Source of the DNA: Cladorhizidae sp. MBARI D1340-BT2
Taxonomy: Eukaryota > Porifera > Demospongiae > Poecilosclerida > Cladorhizidae
Direction of reading: 5' to 3'
Assembly (NCBI GenBank): GCA_028752905.1
Contig: JAQNBH010000011.1
Span: forward strand, 6,952,125-7,016,124
Length of the DNA: 64,000 bases
In this document: positions 12,201-20,761 of the stretch, one piece after another
How positions within the stretch are numbered: position 1 is the first letter of the stretch
Layout of the letters: every line of letters begins with the position of its first letter
Position numbers and translations under genes: made by a program
The notes under the pieces: model-generated
The model's input: the letters and a program-made list of their open reading frames with translations, nothing else
The model's database searches: none
What the model was told of the DNA's origin: nothing

Positions 12201-15200
12201 CATGCAGATACTTCAGACTATTGATCACCTCACCTTCATATCTGACACCATAAGTCCTAATGATGGTGCTAAAGCAATCCGAAGAAAAGTGGTAGATGAA
12301 GAGAAAGATGTGGACAGTATCAGTTCAGTCTCCAGTGAGTATTCTATGCAATTCAAATCACAAGAAATATATCGCAAGTTTGGGATAAGAAAAGTTGTAG
12401 GAAGAAAAGAAGAGTACTGTAAAGTAGGAGATGTCATAGGAGGAGGAGCAGAACATGTAAGAGTAGGATATGGAGGGGGGAATGGAGGAGGAAGAATAGG
12501 AGATGGAGGTGGAGGAAGATATGGAGGAGAAGGAGGTGAGGGAGGAGGAGGAGACGGTAGAAGAATAAGAGATGAAATGGAAGTGGGAGGTGGAGGATTC
12601 GGAAGAGTAAGAGATGGAGGAGGAAGAATAGGAAATGGAGGACATATAGGAGATGGAAGAGTAGGATTTAGAGGAGGAGTAAGATATGGAGGAAGAGCTG
12701 TTGGAGGAAGAGGAGGGGATGAAGTGGATGGAGGACGTACAGGAGCTAGAGAAGTAAAATTTGGAGTAGGGGGGAGTGATGGTGAAGGAGGAGGAGATAA
12801 AGGAGTAGGAGATGGAGGAATAGGTAGAGGAGAGGGAACAGAAGTGGATGGAATAGATGAAGGATGGCAAAGGAAATCCCAACTAAATGAAGATCTCAGA
12901 ATTTCAGCGTTAGACAGGAAAAAAGTTCACACTGGCTGTGAGAAAAAGAAGATTACTACTGTTGATTCTGTCAGCACCATGGTCCTGTACAGAGGTGAGA
13001 AGTGGAGCAAGGAAGAACTGAGGAAGTGGATGGAGAGAAAGAAGAGGAGGAAGCTGGAAGAAGTCATGGAAAGTATGCTGACTAGGAAATCTAAAAGAAG
13101 GGAACGAAAGATGAATAAGGTGTAAATATTTTGTATGTTTTGCAATTTTTTCTCTCGTACTCAGTGACCAAATATAGCATATAGAAAATTGACTTTTGTA
13201 GAATTGCCCATCATGAAAGTTAGCTTCACGCATACCCTTCTTTCAACTAGCTTGCAACTTGCATGATCGCTCTACTATATCATGTGATGATTGTTGTTGA
13301 GTGCATACATTTGTTAGGCCCTATGGGCAATAGTCCGGTCAGAGGTTGTATACATTTCCTTTGAGCTACTGGGCGAGACCATACGTGAAAACCGTGGTTT
13401 CATAACCTTGTGGTTACAACTTGGGAGCTGCATACTTCACTATATTAGATCTATAGCTCAAATGATAGATTTCTCTGTGTGCTCAATCTGCATAGGTATA
13501 ACTATGCTAAAGTTACAAGCAGCCAAAGTGGGGTTTCAAAACCTCAGTGCCTGAACTGGGTTTAGTAGTGCTTCCTGATTGGAAAGTACTAGCCAGTTAT
13601 ATGTGGCTAGAGGAAGTCCTACTCTACAAAATGAAAGTGTTCATTAGGCACTAAAATGTGATGAAGTGCGGGTGCTGGGGGGAAAAATTGGTTGGTGAAA
13701 AAATTCAGCACCAGCACTCATTAGCACTCTGTGAATACACTCGTTGTAGAGTAGGGCAACAGTGGCTATATAGCACCTTCCAATCAGTAACCACAACTAC
13801 AAACAGTTCAGGCAGATTTTGAGGTAACCCCACTTTGGCTGCATGTAACTTTAGCATAGTTATATCTGTGCAGCTTTTTTAATATCAAAAGAGAGCACAC
13901 AGACATTTGAGCTATATATAGATCAGGGGAGTGTGCCGAATCTATGGAGCTCCAAAGTCGAAGGTTTTGTTAGTGTTTGTATTTTATAATTTAAACCCCC
14001 TTCAACATGAACATAAGTCCAATTTAAAAAATATATTAAAAAGATCATGTAGCTTCAATCTGTAGTGTTTGTACACCTCTATCGATCACAGTTGTTATAG
14101 TCATTAAGACTTGATGCTGGAAAGTAGTTACTCGAATGAGTTGGAGGGGTGGTTTCACTTCACATTCCAACCTGCATGGCAAAACACAAAAAAAAAGACA
14201 ATCAGAGAGCATACTGCACTGGGCATATAAATCAGGACCATAGCATGAGAACTATGGTATATACTTTAGATGGTTTTCATGTATGGTCTCCCTTTGCTAA
14301 TGTATGTAGAAGCTTTATTGCTTCTCCAAGTTCCCAGCCTTCTTCCAATTGGCAAGAATTGTGGGGTTAGACATCATTACTCCATCACTAGCTATCTGTA
14401 TAGTTAAGAATGTACGTTTAGTTGTGCGAGGTTTAATCCTCTGTATTGTGATCAGGTGAAATAATTTTTTCCATCATTTCATTTTTTTCTCTTTCTTTCT
14501 CTGCAGTAGCTACTACCTAGGGGGGGGGGGGTGTATGAGTTCAGTTAGCATTTACATTTATGATATCCCAGTGGCTAAGCCTTCATCTATAATTATCCTA
14601 ACAATCTTTAAGTAGCATCCCGAGCATGTACGTGCTTAATAAGAAAGGCTAAAGTTAGTTGGTGTGTTGGCCGATCATGCAATGACATAGCGAACTAATC
14701 TAACTACTTTGAGCATATTATCAACTTAAATTATTGCTGGACCTAGTTTATAAATATATGAGTTTCTCTCCCATTTCTAACCCAATTTGACAGACTATCT
14801 CTTAAATTTACTCCAAAATTATCACTAAGCTTGTTTCTTCAGGAGTCTCCATTGCAATATGCTCTCTGACCCATTCTTTGAACTACATGTGGCTTGTAAC
14901 CTGCTGTCATGTCATTTGACTAAAATACCAAACGTGTCAATGTTCATTTAATTTACGAAGTTAAAATTATTGATATGTTTTTAAATCTTGTTTTCCAGCG
15001 AAAACCAAGAATTCCACCATTCAAAAGAAGCAGAAGGTATTTGGGATAACACTAATATTATAACCTATTTTGATAGAAAGAAGATGGCATATACTACACG
15101 AGAGACGGTTTCATGACATGATGCTATATAGCAAAGCCTTGCATTGTGTGGTCTAACATTTCTACACTTACTCCTGTTTATAGTAAACCATGGCTGACAA

Positions 15201-18200
15201 AAGAGGAAACTGTTCGTTGCTTACAATATCTAGCAGGTTTCTTGAAGCCTATAGGCATCATAAACCCAAACAACATTTCGAAGGGTGAACATTGTGCCCC
15301 TTAACTTATTCCATGCATTTCTCCATTATGAACATTATTCAAGAATTCAATTTATAATTATTAGGTAAAACATGGAGCTAATATCAAGTGTATGGTACAG
15401 CTGCACATCCTGTGGAAGTATTCCTTTAAATTTAGCAACGACAAGTTAGATGGACAAGTACGACTACATAATTAGCTACATATTAGATCTGCTCAGCTAT
15501 AGTTTCTAGCTACGGTATCTAGTAGTCACCTGCAGTAAAGTATGATATGCAAGTAAGAACAATTTTTCCTTCCACCTGCCCAAATCCTGGCATTAGAGCT
15601 AGATCGACATTGGCTTGGGTACACACTCGTCAAGAGCATTCCATTCTGGAGCGAGAACCTACAAGTCTATGCTACTATTATATTGCTGCTAAGTACAGTA
15701 TATTTTTTCAACTTAACAACTAGTTTGGTCTTCAATGTCTTCAGCTATTTAGTGAGCTACTTGCATCCGTATATTTCCATGGATCAAATATGCCAGTGCT
15801 TTCAAGACTCTTTTCATAAAGCAAGTAGTACAAAGGATTGCCTCAAGATTCTCTCGTCAATTCCATATATAGCCACCTCTCAAAATTTGTTTACTTAGTG
15901 AGTAAATGACATGGAAAAGACTGGAGCCAAAGATTAGTTGGAGAAGGAGCAACACAACTAATGCTGGAATATATTAGTGCACGTCTATTCTAGTATTTTG
16001 TCCGGTTTGTTTTTCACATTGTGTCAATGACTCACTTGATGCAATGGAATGCTGGGCATAGTATTATATTGTGAACTGCTTTAGATTACTTGGTACATAG
16101 ATTGGTAATAAATAAACTAGCTAGAATAACTGATCCATAGAAAAATTAACGTAAATACAGTCGGGCTCAACTCAGCTTTGTTTTATTCATTGCATTGCTA
16201 TAGTTTCCTTGAAGATGTGAGAGCCAAGAGGATTGCCAATGCCTACTCCCTAATGACCGACATTCTGACCTCTCAAAAGATCCCTGTACCCAACTCTTGC
16301 TCTCCTTCCCCTAGGGACAGAACGAAGAAGAAGACATTTAAGATCTCTGATTCTCATGCTGGTATTCCTATGACTGGTCACGTGAGCAGGAAAGATGGTC
16401 CTGTGAGTAGGAGAGATTGTTATAGGATGAGAAAAAGTGGCCGTATGACCAATTGGTTAGGTTATTGCATGACTGATACTGATCAAAGAGGCTCAGGTAG
16501 TACAACTCGAGATAATTATCATTGTCAGCAATCAAACTTGGAAGATAGAATTATTCGTGGAAGTGGAAAGTCCAAGAAAGATTCAGCAACAGATTGTTAC
16601 CTATCTGCAAAAAATTCCAAATTTCCGCACAGCAAAGGTAAGTCACTTACTATATTGCACGTAGTGTCTATCACTGTTGTGTACATGCAGACATGTAGTC
16701 TTGCATGACTCGGTACTACATGAGGATGTTTTACGTAGTAGCGTCTCCCTGATGCTAATATGGTGGAGGATGACTTTTGTTTGTGTTCTATTCGTTTTTC
16801 AGGGATTACTGGAGGGTGTCGGATGTTGTTGTTTTTTTAGTCCTGTCTTATCTGCTTTGCAATGTCTTCTCTACTTTATCAGTTCATACCCACTCCTTGT
16901 TAATCTTCATCATGCACATACACAGGCACCAAACCTCATGGGGATGTGGCTACCACATTAAGCTTGTCGGAGGCTAAAGAGAGGAAAAACAGGCCATCTG
17001 CCGCAAAGCAACTTGGAATGAAGACATGGATAAAGGTGACTTTGAAATTGTGATATATATATAATGTTATTAAATCCGTAAATCCGTAGCCATGAAGGTG
17101 GTTTTGTTCAGGAATAGTTTGGTGATGGATTAGTGTATGGAAGCTGGATGACCATAAACCCTGTAATTATGAAAAACCTTCTTTCTATAAACAGTACCAT
17201 CTGGAGTAAAGTTACAGTAATTGGTATAGCAGCTGCAGAGCAGGTGTTATGTTTCTGTCCATCCTACTTAATGATCCTCTGATCCAAGTTAACGAATCCT
17301 TAGTGTAAAATGTAAAAGCTGGTTGTCGAATATAACATTGTGTAGAAAAATAACAACAGCAAGTGGAATACATGAACCTTATTTAAAGTAAACTAAAGTG
17401 GCAGTGTTTGGTTAACTTATTAAATGAAAAGGAGAGAGGCCTTGTCAAATGGAGGAAAACCTGCCTAACATTATTCTAGCTTCCTAAAATTCTCAAAATT
17501 ATGCTAGCAAAGTTTATCAAGGCCTAACCACGACAATAGTGAATATGAATACATAATGGTTGATTGCCATTACCAAAAAAAAAAAAAGCATGGTGAAATC
17601 TAGTTGGCTACAAGGCTGCATTTAACCCTACTCAATAAAAAAAAAGATTTTTAGTAAATAAATTTAAAAAATTGTACTACATTGATGAAATGGCCAGGTT
17701 TCTAGTGGCAAGCATTGTCGTCGACATTGGCTTCAACAAAAAGCAGATGTCTAAAGATATGAGTACAATATAATTAGCATTGCAGGCAGCAAATGTGTAG
17801 CATGAAGAACCCAAAGCAAAATTCATTGCTTGCTGTAGGGTTTTGAGGCTAGCTAGCTAATAGCTAAAATATTAGCTAAAATGACTGCTGTGAACTTGGG
17901 CCTAGACACCAGTGAGCTAGTATTATAAAAGGATGTTAATGGAAATGCTCTTGGAAAGGCATACATTTTTAGTTGAACATTTTTATAGGCCCTTTTGAAG
18001 TTCCTGAGTGCTTTCGTGTAGACTTGAACCCTTTTGTTAGAGTCTCCAACCACAAGAGACCTAACAAATACCAACCTTGGTAATTCGCTGCCACCAGAGT
18101 CTCTCCCTAACTTCTTCTAGCTAAACCCCAAACTTGACAAAAGAGTTTTAGATCTTAAGTAGCATATATTAAAACAACAGTAGAGTAGTAGAATATGAAG

Positions 18201-19494
18201 ATAGGATGAGACTGACTAAGCCTGGACTGCAGAGGGGTTTAAATACCCTTGCAGCCAGGCTTTCACAGCTTATGGTGTTGATAACATTGTGAGAGTAGTA
18301 GAATTATTGTATGTCCCTACAAGATGATATCATGATAGTCCTATGTGTTGATAGTCTGAGGTCATGAGTTACTGGTGGTCCTATGTGTTGATAATCTGAG
18401 GTCATGAGTTCTAGCTCTATTTATATATTCTATTAGCTCTATTTATATTTATAGTTTGATCTTTGCTGCTCTGCAGCCAGTCAGGGCTGAGGCCTGACAC
18501 CTCTTAATGCCAAAGCAGTAAAAGTAAATCCCCCCCATTGACAACACTGTTTTCAAATAAAAACTTGTAAAATACAATCGTCTTTCTACAAGTTAAGTTA
18601 CAACAAAGTGGTTATCATTAGTTATCCACCCAAAAGAGGAATGCTGGAAAGGGTTCCTACTAGTATACTATTTAGTTTTGAAGTGCTAGCCTCTATATCC
18701 AGTGCCTTATTGAACTATTATGCATATAGTTCTCTAATAGACTATTGAGTAACTAAAGCTAAACAGCCAGCCTTTGATATGTCTAGATAAGGTCGACTGC
18801 TGGATGTCTATAGTAGCTATAGCTATGACAATAACAAGCAAACCTAAAACACAAGAATTTTGATTAGTCACCTTATATCTCTATTAATACACCACTGGGG
18901 TGCCTGTAAGAAGGCTATAGCTTTAATCCACAGCTGTAGCTCGATCTGCTGCAAAGTTCTAAGCTTGGTCTAAAGAAGGAATCCACAGGTAAGAACTTGT
19001 TTGATTAGCTAATAAGTTATAGTTACTATGTTTCCTTGAGCCAGAATTAGGCTAGTTACACAACTTAGTTAAGCTTTGCTAGAATGTCATGAGAAAGCTA
19101 TAGCTACAAACTGCAGCTGTAGCTACACCTGATGAACTGGTCTAAGCTTGGTCCAAAGAAGGAAATTCACAGACAAAAATTTAGCTGTTGGAATGGTTAG
19201 CTATTTTTTAGCTCTATTGTGAGGGCTAGGGGATTACAAGATGCTGACAATCAGGCAAGCTCAAAGTTCAATATCTATTTGCACATGCTCAGAGTGTAGT
19301 TTAACACAGAGGCTAAATTTTATGCAACCTTGAAAAGAACAAAATATGCGCCCCTTGAAAAAATTATCCCTTATGGTTGTATAATCTCACAGGAGGCTAG
19401 TGAATACAATGGAGGCAGTGTGTCATCTGGTAGCGTCTTGTCCAATATTGACTGGGATGAAGTGGACAGAATACTAGAGAAGTCAACTTCCTAA
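31..19494 (+). CDS. CPLANE1: CPLANE1-like (C5orf42/JBTS17) gene, C-terminal portion, multi-exon
   Basis: Known role of the family: a ciliogenesis and planar cell polarity effector acting at the ciliary base with INTU, FUZ and WDPCP. Seen: exons 31-242, 307-1156, 2400-2621, 8703-11515, 11672-11813, 12208-13119, 14999-15036, 15077-15107 (uncertain), 16204-16637, 16926-17035 and 19393-19494. All junctions have GT-AG borders and the phases agree, except around the uncertain small exon. Three C-terminal signatures led to the name: a charged helix KWSKEELRKWMERKKRRK (about 13000-13055), RIANAYSLMTDIL (about 16220-16262) and the terminal SVLSNIDWDEVDRIL before the stop. I recognise all three as resembling the human protein's C-terminus. 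The N-terminal part lies upstream of the window. About 1,950 residues are visible. Odd: a Gly/Arg-rich insert in exon 6 and many repeats in the introns. Intron-exon structure is well supported; the family name is recalled, not searched. Confidence 0.66.
307..1156 (+). CDS. CPLANE1: CPLANE1-like, Ser/Thr-rich exon
   Basis: Acceptor AACTGTAG at 306, donor ATGCAG|GTACAG at 1157. The 850 bp are one base completing the previous codon plus 283 codons, so the exon leaves in phase 0. The protein is Ser/Thr/Gln/His-rich, acidic and disordered; the frame stays open for 18 further codons into the intron before a stop. No domain is recognised in this part. Confidence 0.65.
1157..2399 (+). other. Intron without recognisable features
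   Basis: AT-rich intron of the CPLANE1-like gene. Short open frames occur on both strands but none has domain content or paired splice sites. Confidence 0.6.
2400..2621 (+). CDS. CPLANE1: CPLANE1-like, 74-codon exon
   Basis: Acceptor TACATAG at 2399, donor CTA|GTATGG at 2622. It is exactly 74 codons, phase 0 in and phase 0 out, beginning EQNAELLNVLTSLPFKADRG. It contains a basic stretch FLWKKKMGK and then Ser/Pro-rich sequence. Phase agreement with both neighbours is the main support. Confidence 0.6.
2622..3454 (+). other. 5' part of large intron, nothing recognised
   Basis: AT-rich sequence with no coding signal that I can support on either strand. Confidence 0.5.
3455..4650 (+). repeat. 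Direct repeat pair flanking a dispersed repeat copy
   Basis: About 100 bp at 3455-3560 and 4535-4650 are diverged direct repeats sharing the words GTTGG, CATGTG, ACTG and CCAGTCTCAA/TAGTCTCAA in the same order. Between them, 3855-4115 is a copy of the dispersed repeat also found at 13421-13957. The words shared there include GGAGCTCCATA, TATATAGCTCAAA, ATGC(C/T)AAAGTTAC and CTGATTGGAAAGT. These are probably decayed non-autonomous elements. Confidence 0.45.
5092..5433 (-). pseudogene. Copia reverse transcriptase fragment (RVT_2)
   Basis: About 113 residues, with WLNAMEKEMKSLEDNDVWEL, RKGVSSKWMYKMKTGADG and KARLVDQGFSQKYG, the recognisable start of the Copia polymerase. The catalytic YVDD region is not intact: the downstream scrap (5013-4765) preserves TMGFVQA and later helices in a shifted frame. 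Confidence 0.78.
6815..7332 (-). pseudogene. Copia gag remnant (UBN2-type)
   Basis: The first frame begins at 7332 (ESTMQMALMKDGLWVIVNGTE) and resembles the start of Copia Gag, where a short region of this kind precedes the capsid-like domain. A frameshift near 7110 moves into a second frame with VWKKLADEFKKKDM, then LPSLSDSLNMLVTALEANAD and the ERLLNE motif typical of the family. It continues into the zinc knuckle at 6771-6812. At least one frameshift, hence non-functional. Confidence 0.7.
7337..7817. other. Intron sequence, possible Copia 5' end
   Basis: Lies just upstream of the Copia gag remnant, so a 5' LTR would be expected here. I could not match it to anything on the other side of the element and see no genes. 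Confidence 0.3.
7818..8480 (-). repeat. 63-bp tandem repeat with Lys/Arg-rich open frame
   Basis: About six units of 63 bp, some with small indels, at roughly 7856-8262. On the minus strand they form an open frame of 220 codons starting near 8480. Its first 80 residues are non-repetitive and helical (VITLEKRLQVQDKATAAERQ). The rest repeats a 21-residue unit of the type RHKERSIRRKMNKERQKLAK. It could be a remnant of an element-encoded basic coiled coil or chance openness of a 3n repeat. It lies antisense in the CPLANE1-like intron. Confidence 0.45.
8703..11515 (+). CDS. CPLANE1: CPLANE1-like, giant central exon
   Basis: Acceptor CTCTGTGTAG at 8702; the donor is placed at TTAAG|GTACAAG (11516). 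The frame stays open until a TGA at 11580, but the phase-2 donor is what lets it join the next exon. It encodes about 937 residues. Early: a Lys/Glu/Arg-rich basic patch (9020-9140). Middle: two Pro/Leu-rich motifs, FPLLHLPQEATLLPG and RIPELIPMRPYVPLL, then a Gln/Glu helix around DQLFQQQEELQKLFG; such Leu/Pro repeats are a feature I associate with CPLANE1. Later: acidic and basic helices (KADDKIKVLMQNAERLAQKI) and a His/Pro/Ser-rich tail with a tandem duplication (11160-11250). Confidence 0.68.
11672..11813 (+). CDS. CPLANE1: CPLANE1-like, coiled-coil exon
   Basis: Acceptor CTTGTCATAG at 11671; donor AACAAG|GTTCATG at 11814. The first T completes a codon left by the previous exon, and the exon leaves in phase 0. 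It encodes LLQLEEQLSALESTVRVMDG, a strong amphipathic helix matching the short coiled coil in the C-terminal part of the family. Confidence 0.65.
11814..12207 (+). other. Intron with C-tract
   Basis: Intron between the coiled-coil exon and the Gly-rich exon. The upstream frame reads on for about 97 more codons and contains a helical stretch, but no good donor follows, so I treat it as intronic. It includes a 26-base uninterrupted C run at about 12063-12088. Confidence 0.5.
12208..13119 (+). CDS. CPLANE1: CPLANE1-like, exon with Gly/Arg-rich insert and charged C-terminal helix
   Basis: Acceptor CACATGCAG at 12207; donor ATAAG|GTGTAA at 13120; exactly 304 codons in phase 0. It starts with a helix ILQTIDHLTFISDTI. 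About 140 residues of Gly/Arg/Glu-rich low complexity (12437-12860, almost pure purine) follow. It ends with KWSKEELRKWMERKKRRK and further Lys/Arg helix, the best family signature here. The Gly-rich block looks like an expansion of GGA/AGA-type codons peculiar to this lineage. Confidence 0.68.
13120..14998 (+). other. Intron holding a foldback element
   Basis: Intron of the CPLANE1-like gene. Apart from the inverted repeat at 13421-13957, a 12-base G run near 14520 and a CT-rich tract near 14490, nothing is recognised. Confidence 0.5.
13421..13957. repeat. Foldback repeat: two inverted copies of a dispersed element
   Basis: The left arm, about 13421-13650, matches the reverse complement of the right arm, about 13738-13957. 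Shared words, in order, include TATAGCTCAAATG, ATAACTATGCTAAAGTTACA, GCAGCCAAAGTGGGGTT, CTGAACT and CTGATTGGAA. About 85 bases separate the arms. A third copy lies at 3855-4115 in the same gene. The structure is like a MITE or foldback element, but I found no transposase and cannot define its ends. Confidence 0.7.
14999..15107 (+). CDS. CPLANE1: CPLANE1-like, two small exons
   Basis: A 38-bp exon (14999-15036) follows TTTTCCAG and ends AG|GTATTTG. It encodes RKPRIPPFKRSR, a Pro-Phe motif after the charged helix. A second 31-bp exon (15077-15107) follows TTTTGATAG and would encode KKMAYTTRET, donor ACG|GTTTCA. The second fits the family but leaves in phase 0, whereas the next exon needs phase 2, so either it is wrong or a further small exon is missing. 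Skipping it joins 15036 to 16204 cleanly in phase 2. Confidence 0.45.
15108..16203 (+). other. Intron with an unplaced open segment
   Basis: A segment at about 15185-15287 follows a TTTATAG acceptor and reads KPWLTKEETVRCLQYLAGFL before a GTGAAC donor. It could be an extra exon, but its phases do not fit both neighbours. The rest shows nothing I can name. Confidence 0.3.
16204..16637 (+). CDS. CPLANE1: CPLANE1-like, RIANAYSLM exon
   Basis: Acceptor TTGCTATAG at 16203, donor CAAAG|GTAAGT at 16638. Phase 2 in, phase 1 out, 434 bp. It encodes FLEDVRAKRIANAYSLMTDIL, a helix that I recognise as characteristic of the C-terminus of CPLANE1, followed by a Lys/Arg/Ser-rich disordered region. Confidence 0.68.
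16926..17035 (+). CDS. CPLANE1: CPLANE1-like, penultimate exon
   Basis: Acceptor CATACACAG at 16925, donor ATAAAG|GTGACT at 17036. Phase 1 in (GGC across the junction) and phase 0 out. It encodes a Lys/Arg-rich segment including RPSAAKQLGMKTWIK. Confidence 0.62.
17036..19392 (+). other. Long last intron with small duplications
   Basis: AT-rich. A 35-bp direct duplication lies near 18340-18415 (CCTATGTGTTGATA repeated). A diverged duplication lies at about 18900-18985 and 19085-19175, sharing AAGCTTGGTC and AAGAAGGAA. No coding content. Confidence 0.5.
19393..19494 (+). CDS. CPLANE1: CPLANE1-like, terminal exon with stop
   Basis: Acceptor AATCTCACAG at 19392. Phase 0, 33 codons plus TAA at 19492-19494. 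It ends SNIDWDEVDRILEKSTS; the Leu/Ile-Asp-Trp pattern just before the stop matches my memory of the end of the human protein. No canonical poly(A) hexamer lies in the next few hundred bases. Confidence 0.66.
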   Translation, partial: EASEYNGGSVSSGSVLSNIDWDEVDRILEKSTS

Positions 19495-20760
19495 ACAGTA
19501 ATTCCACAAGTAAGACTGTGATGAGTCTGATTAACAGTTTATTTGTGGAAAAAATATTGGACTCATGTTCTGTAATGATTCTTGTTTGAGTACTGTCTAT
19601 ATTGCATCATATTTATGATCCTTCTATATAGTACAGATTTATACTTGTCGAAGTTCACAACATACATTTCAACAAATTTTGTATGGCGGCAATAATTTGT
19701 TAACATTGTTACTTGAATTTCAAGTCTTGTTTCCATAATAATAGAGAGAAGAGCAAAGTAATAATGCAAGTTAGCCTGAATATGAGAGTATATAGCGTAT
19801 TTTTAATTCATACAAGGGGGGGGAAACGAGGGGAAAAAAGGGGGGGAAAACGAGGGGGAAAACAGTTTAAAACAATTATGCTCTAACTATGCCTGATCAA
19901 AAAGTTATCATGACCTCATGAAGTTGCCAAATGCAGTTAGGATCTATTTCCCTTCAACAATTTACCACAAACTTTTTGTGTGCAGCTGGCCGAATAGCTA
20001 CATAATTTTGTTTCTCTGCAGATCCCTTTGCTCATTTCATCTGGGAGAAGCTTCTCTTGATGAACTAGCCAGTTGCCAGGCTAAGGACATAAGAAAATCA
20101 TAACAACCTCATCAAACTTCCTCCACGTTTTACACTTCTGTACTATTTTTACATCGGGATGGAGAAAGCAAGAGAGACTGGAACATTTGCATCATGGCCT
20201 GTGCGGGCGGGGATGGTGTGGAATTGCGTCTGTGTAAATGATACATGAGTGAAACAAGTGTAGACTTGAAAAACAATCTCGAGTCTCAAGAGTATTTATA
20301 GTTCTTGTATCCTCTCACCTGACATTGCCATTTGTCTCGTCTAAATCTTGTTGATGCTGCTAGGAGCACTTTATTAGCTTATATCATTATCTTCTTTGCA
20401 TGTTTCACTTTCGCCATCTAGATATTGCTGCTCAGTTTGCTTTTCCCTCCTGGCATGTCCATTTTGTCTCCGCTTGTGTCTATGCTTTTTCAGTTTAGGC
20501 ATTTGCTGTCACTCTCAGGGCCAGAAGAACAAGTCCAGTTGGTCATGTTTTGGCCAGTATTATGGGAAAACCATTTTGGGTTCTTGATCTGGGTGGAATG
20601 AATATCTTGCTTGCATTTTTTTTGATTCCCTGGCATATTATTGGTCCATACCCCCCCCCCCCCCCCCCCCCCCCCCCACCCCTACCCCACGGATCAGATA
20701 AGTTTAAGCTAGCCAATTTGATCCTTCTTCGTGAAAACCCTCCGGTTACGAATTTCCTAG
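19495..20760. other. Spacer with G-rich tract and C-tract
   Basis: Downstream of the CPLANE1-like stop. At 19817-19862 the plus strand has four runs of five or more G interrupted by A-rich spacers, able in principle to form a G-quadruplex. A C run of about 37 bases lies at 20651-20687. A possible orphan exon is listed separately at 20022-20103. Confidence 0.5.
20022..20103 (+). CDS. Possible orphan terminal exon
   Basis: A strong acceptor, TTTGTTTCTCTGCAG, at 20021 is followed by a phase-2 frame reading SLCSFHLGEASLDELASCQ and a few more residues to TAA at 20101. This might be an alternative last exon of the CPLANE1-like gene or part of an unseen gene; no upstream donor of the right phase is close by. 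Product unknown. Confidence 0.25.
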
Positions 20761-20761
20761 C

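Noticed and set aside
15185..15287. Extra CPLANE1-like exon (KPWLTKEETVRC...)
   Set aside because: Open and bounded by possible splice sites, but phases do not fit the flanking exons; recorded only as a note in the intron entry.
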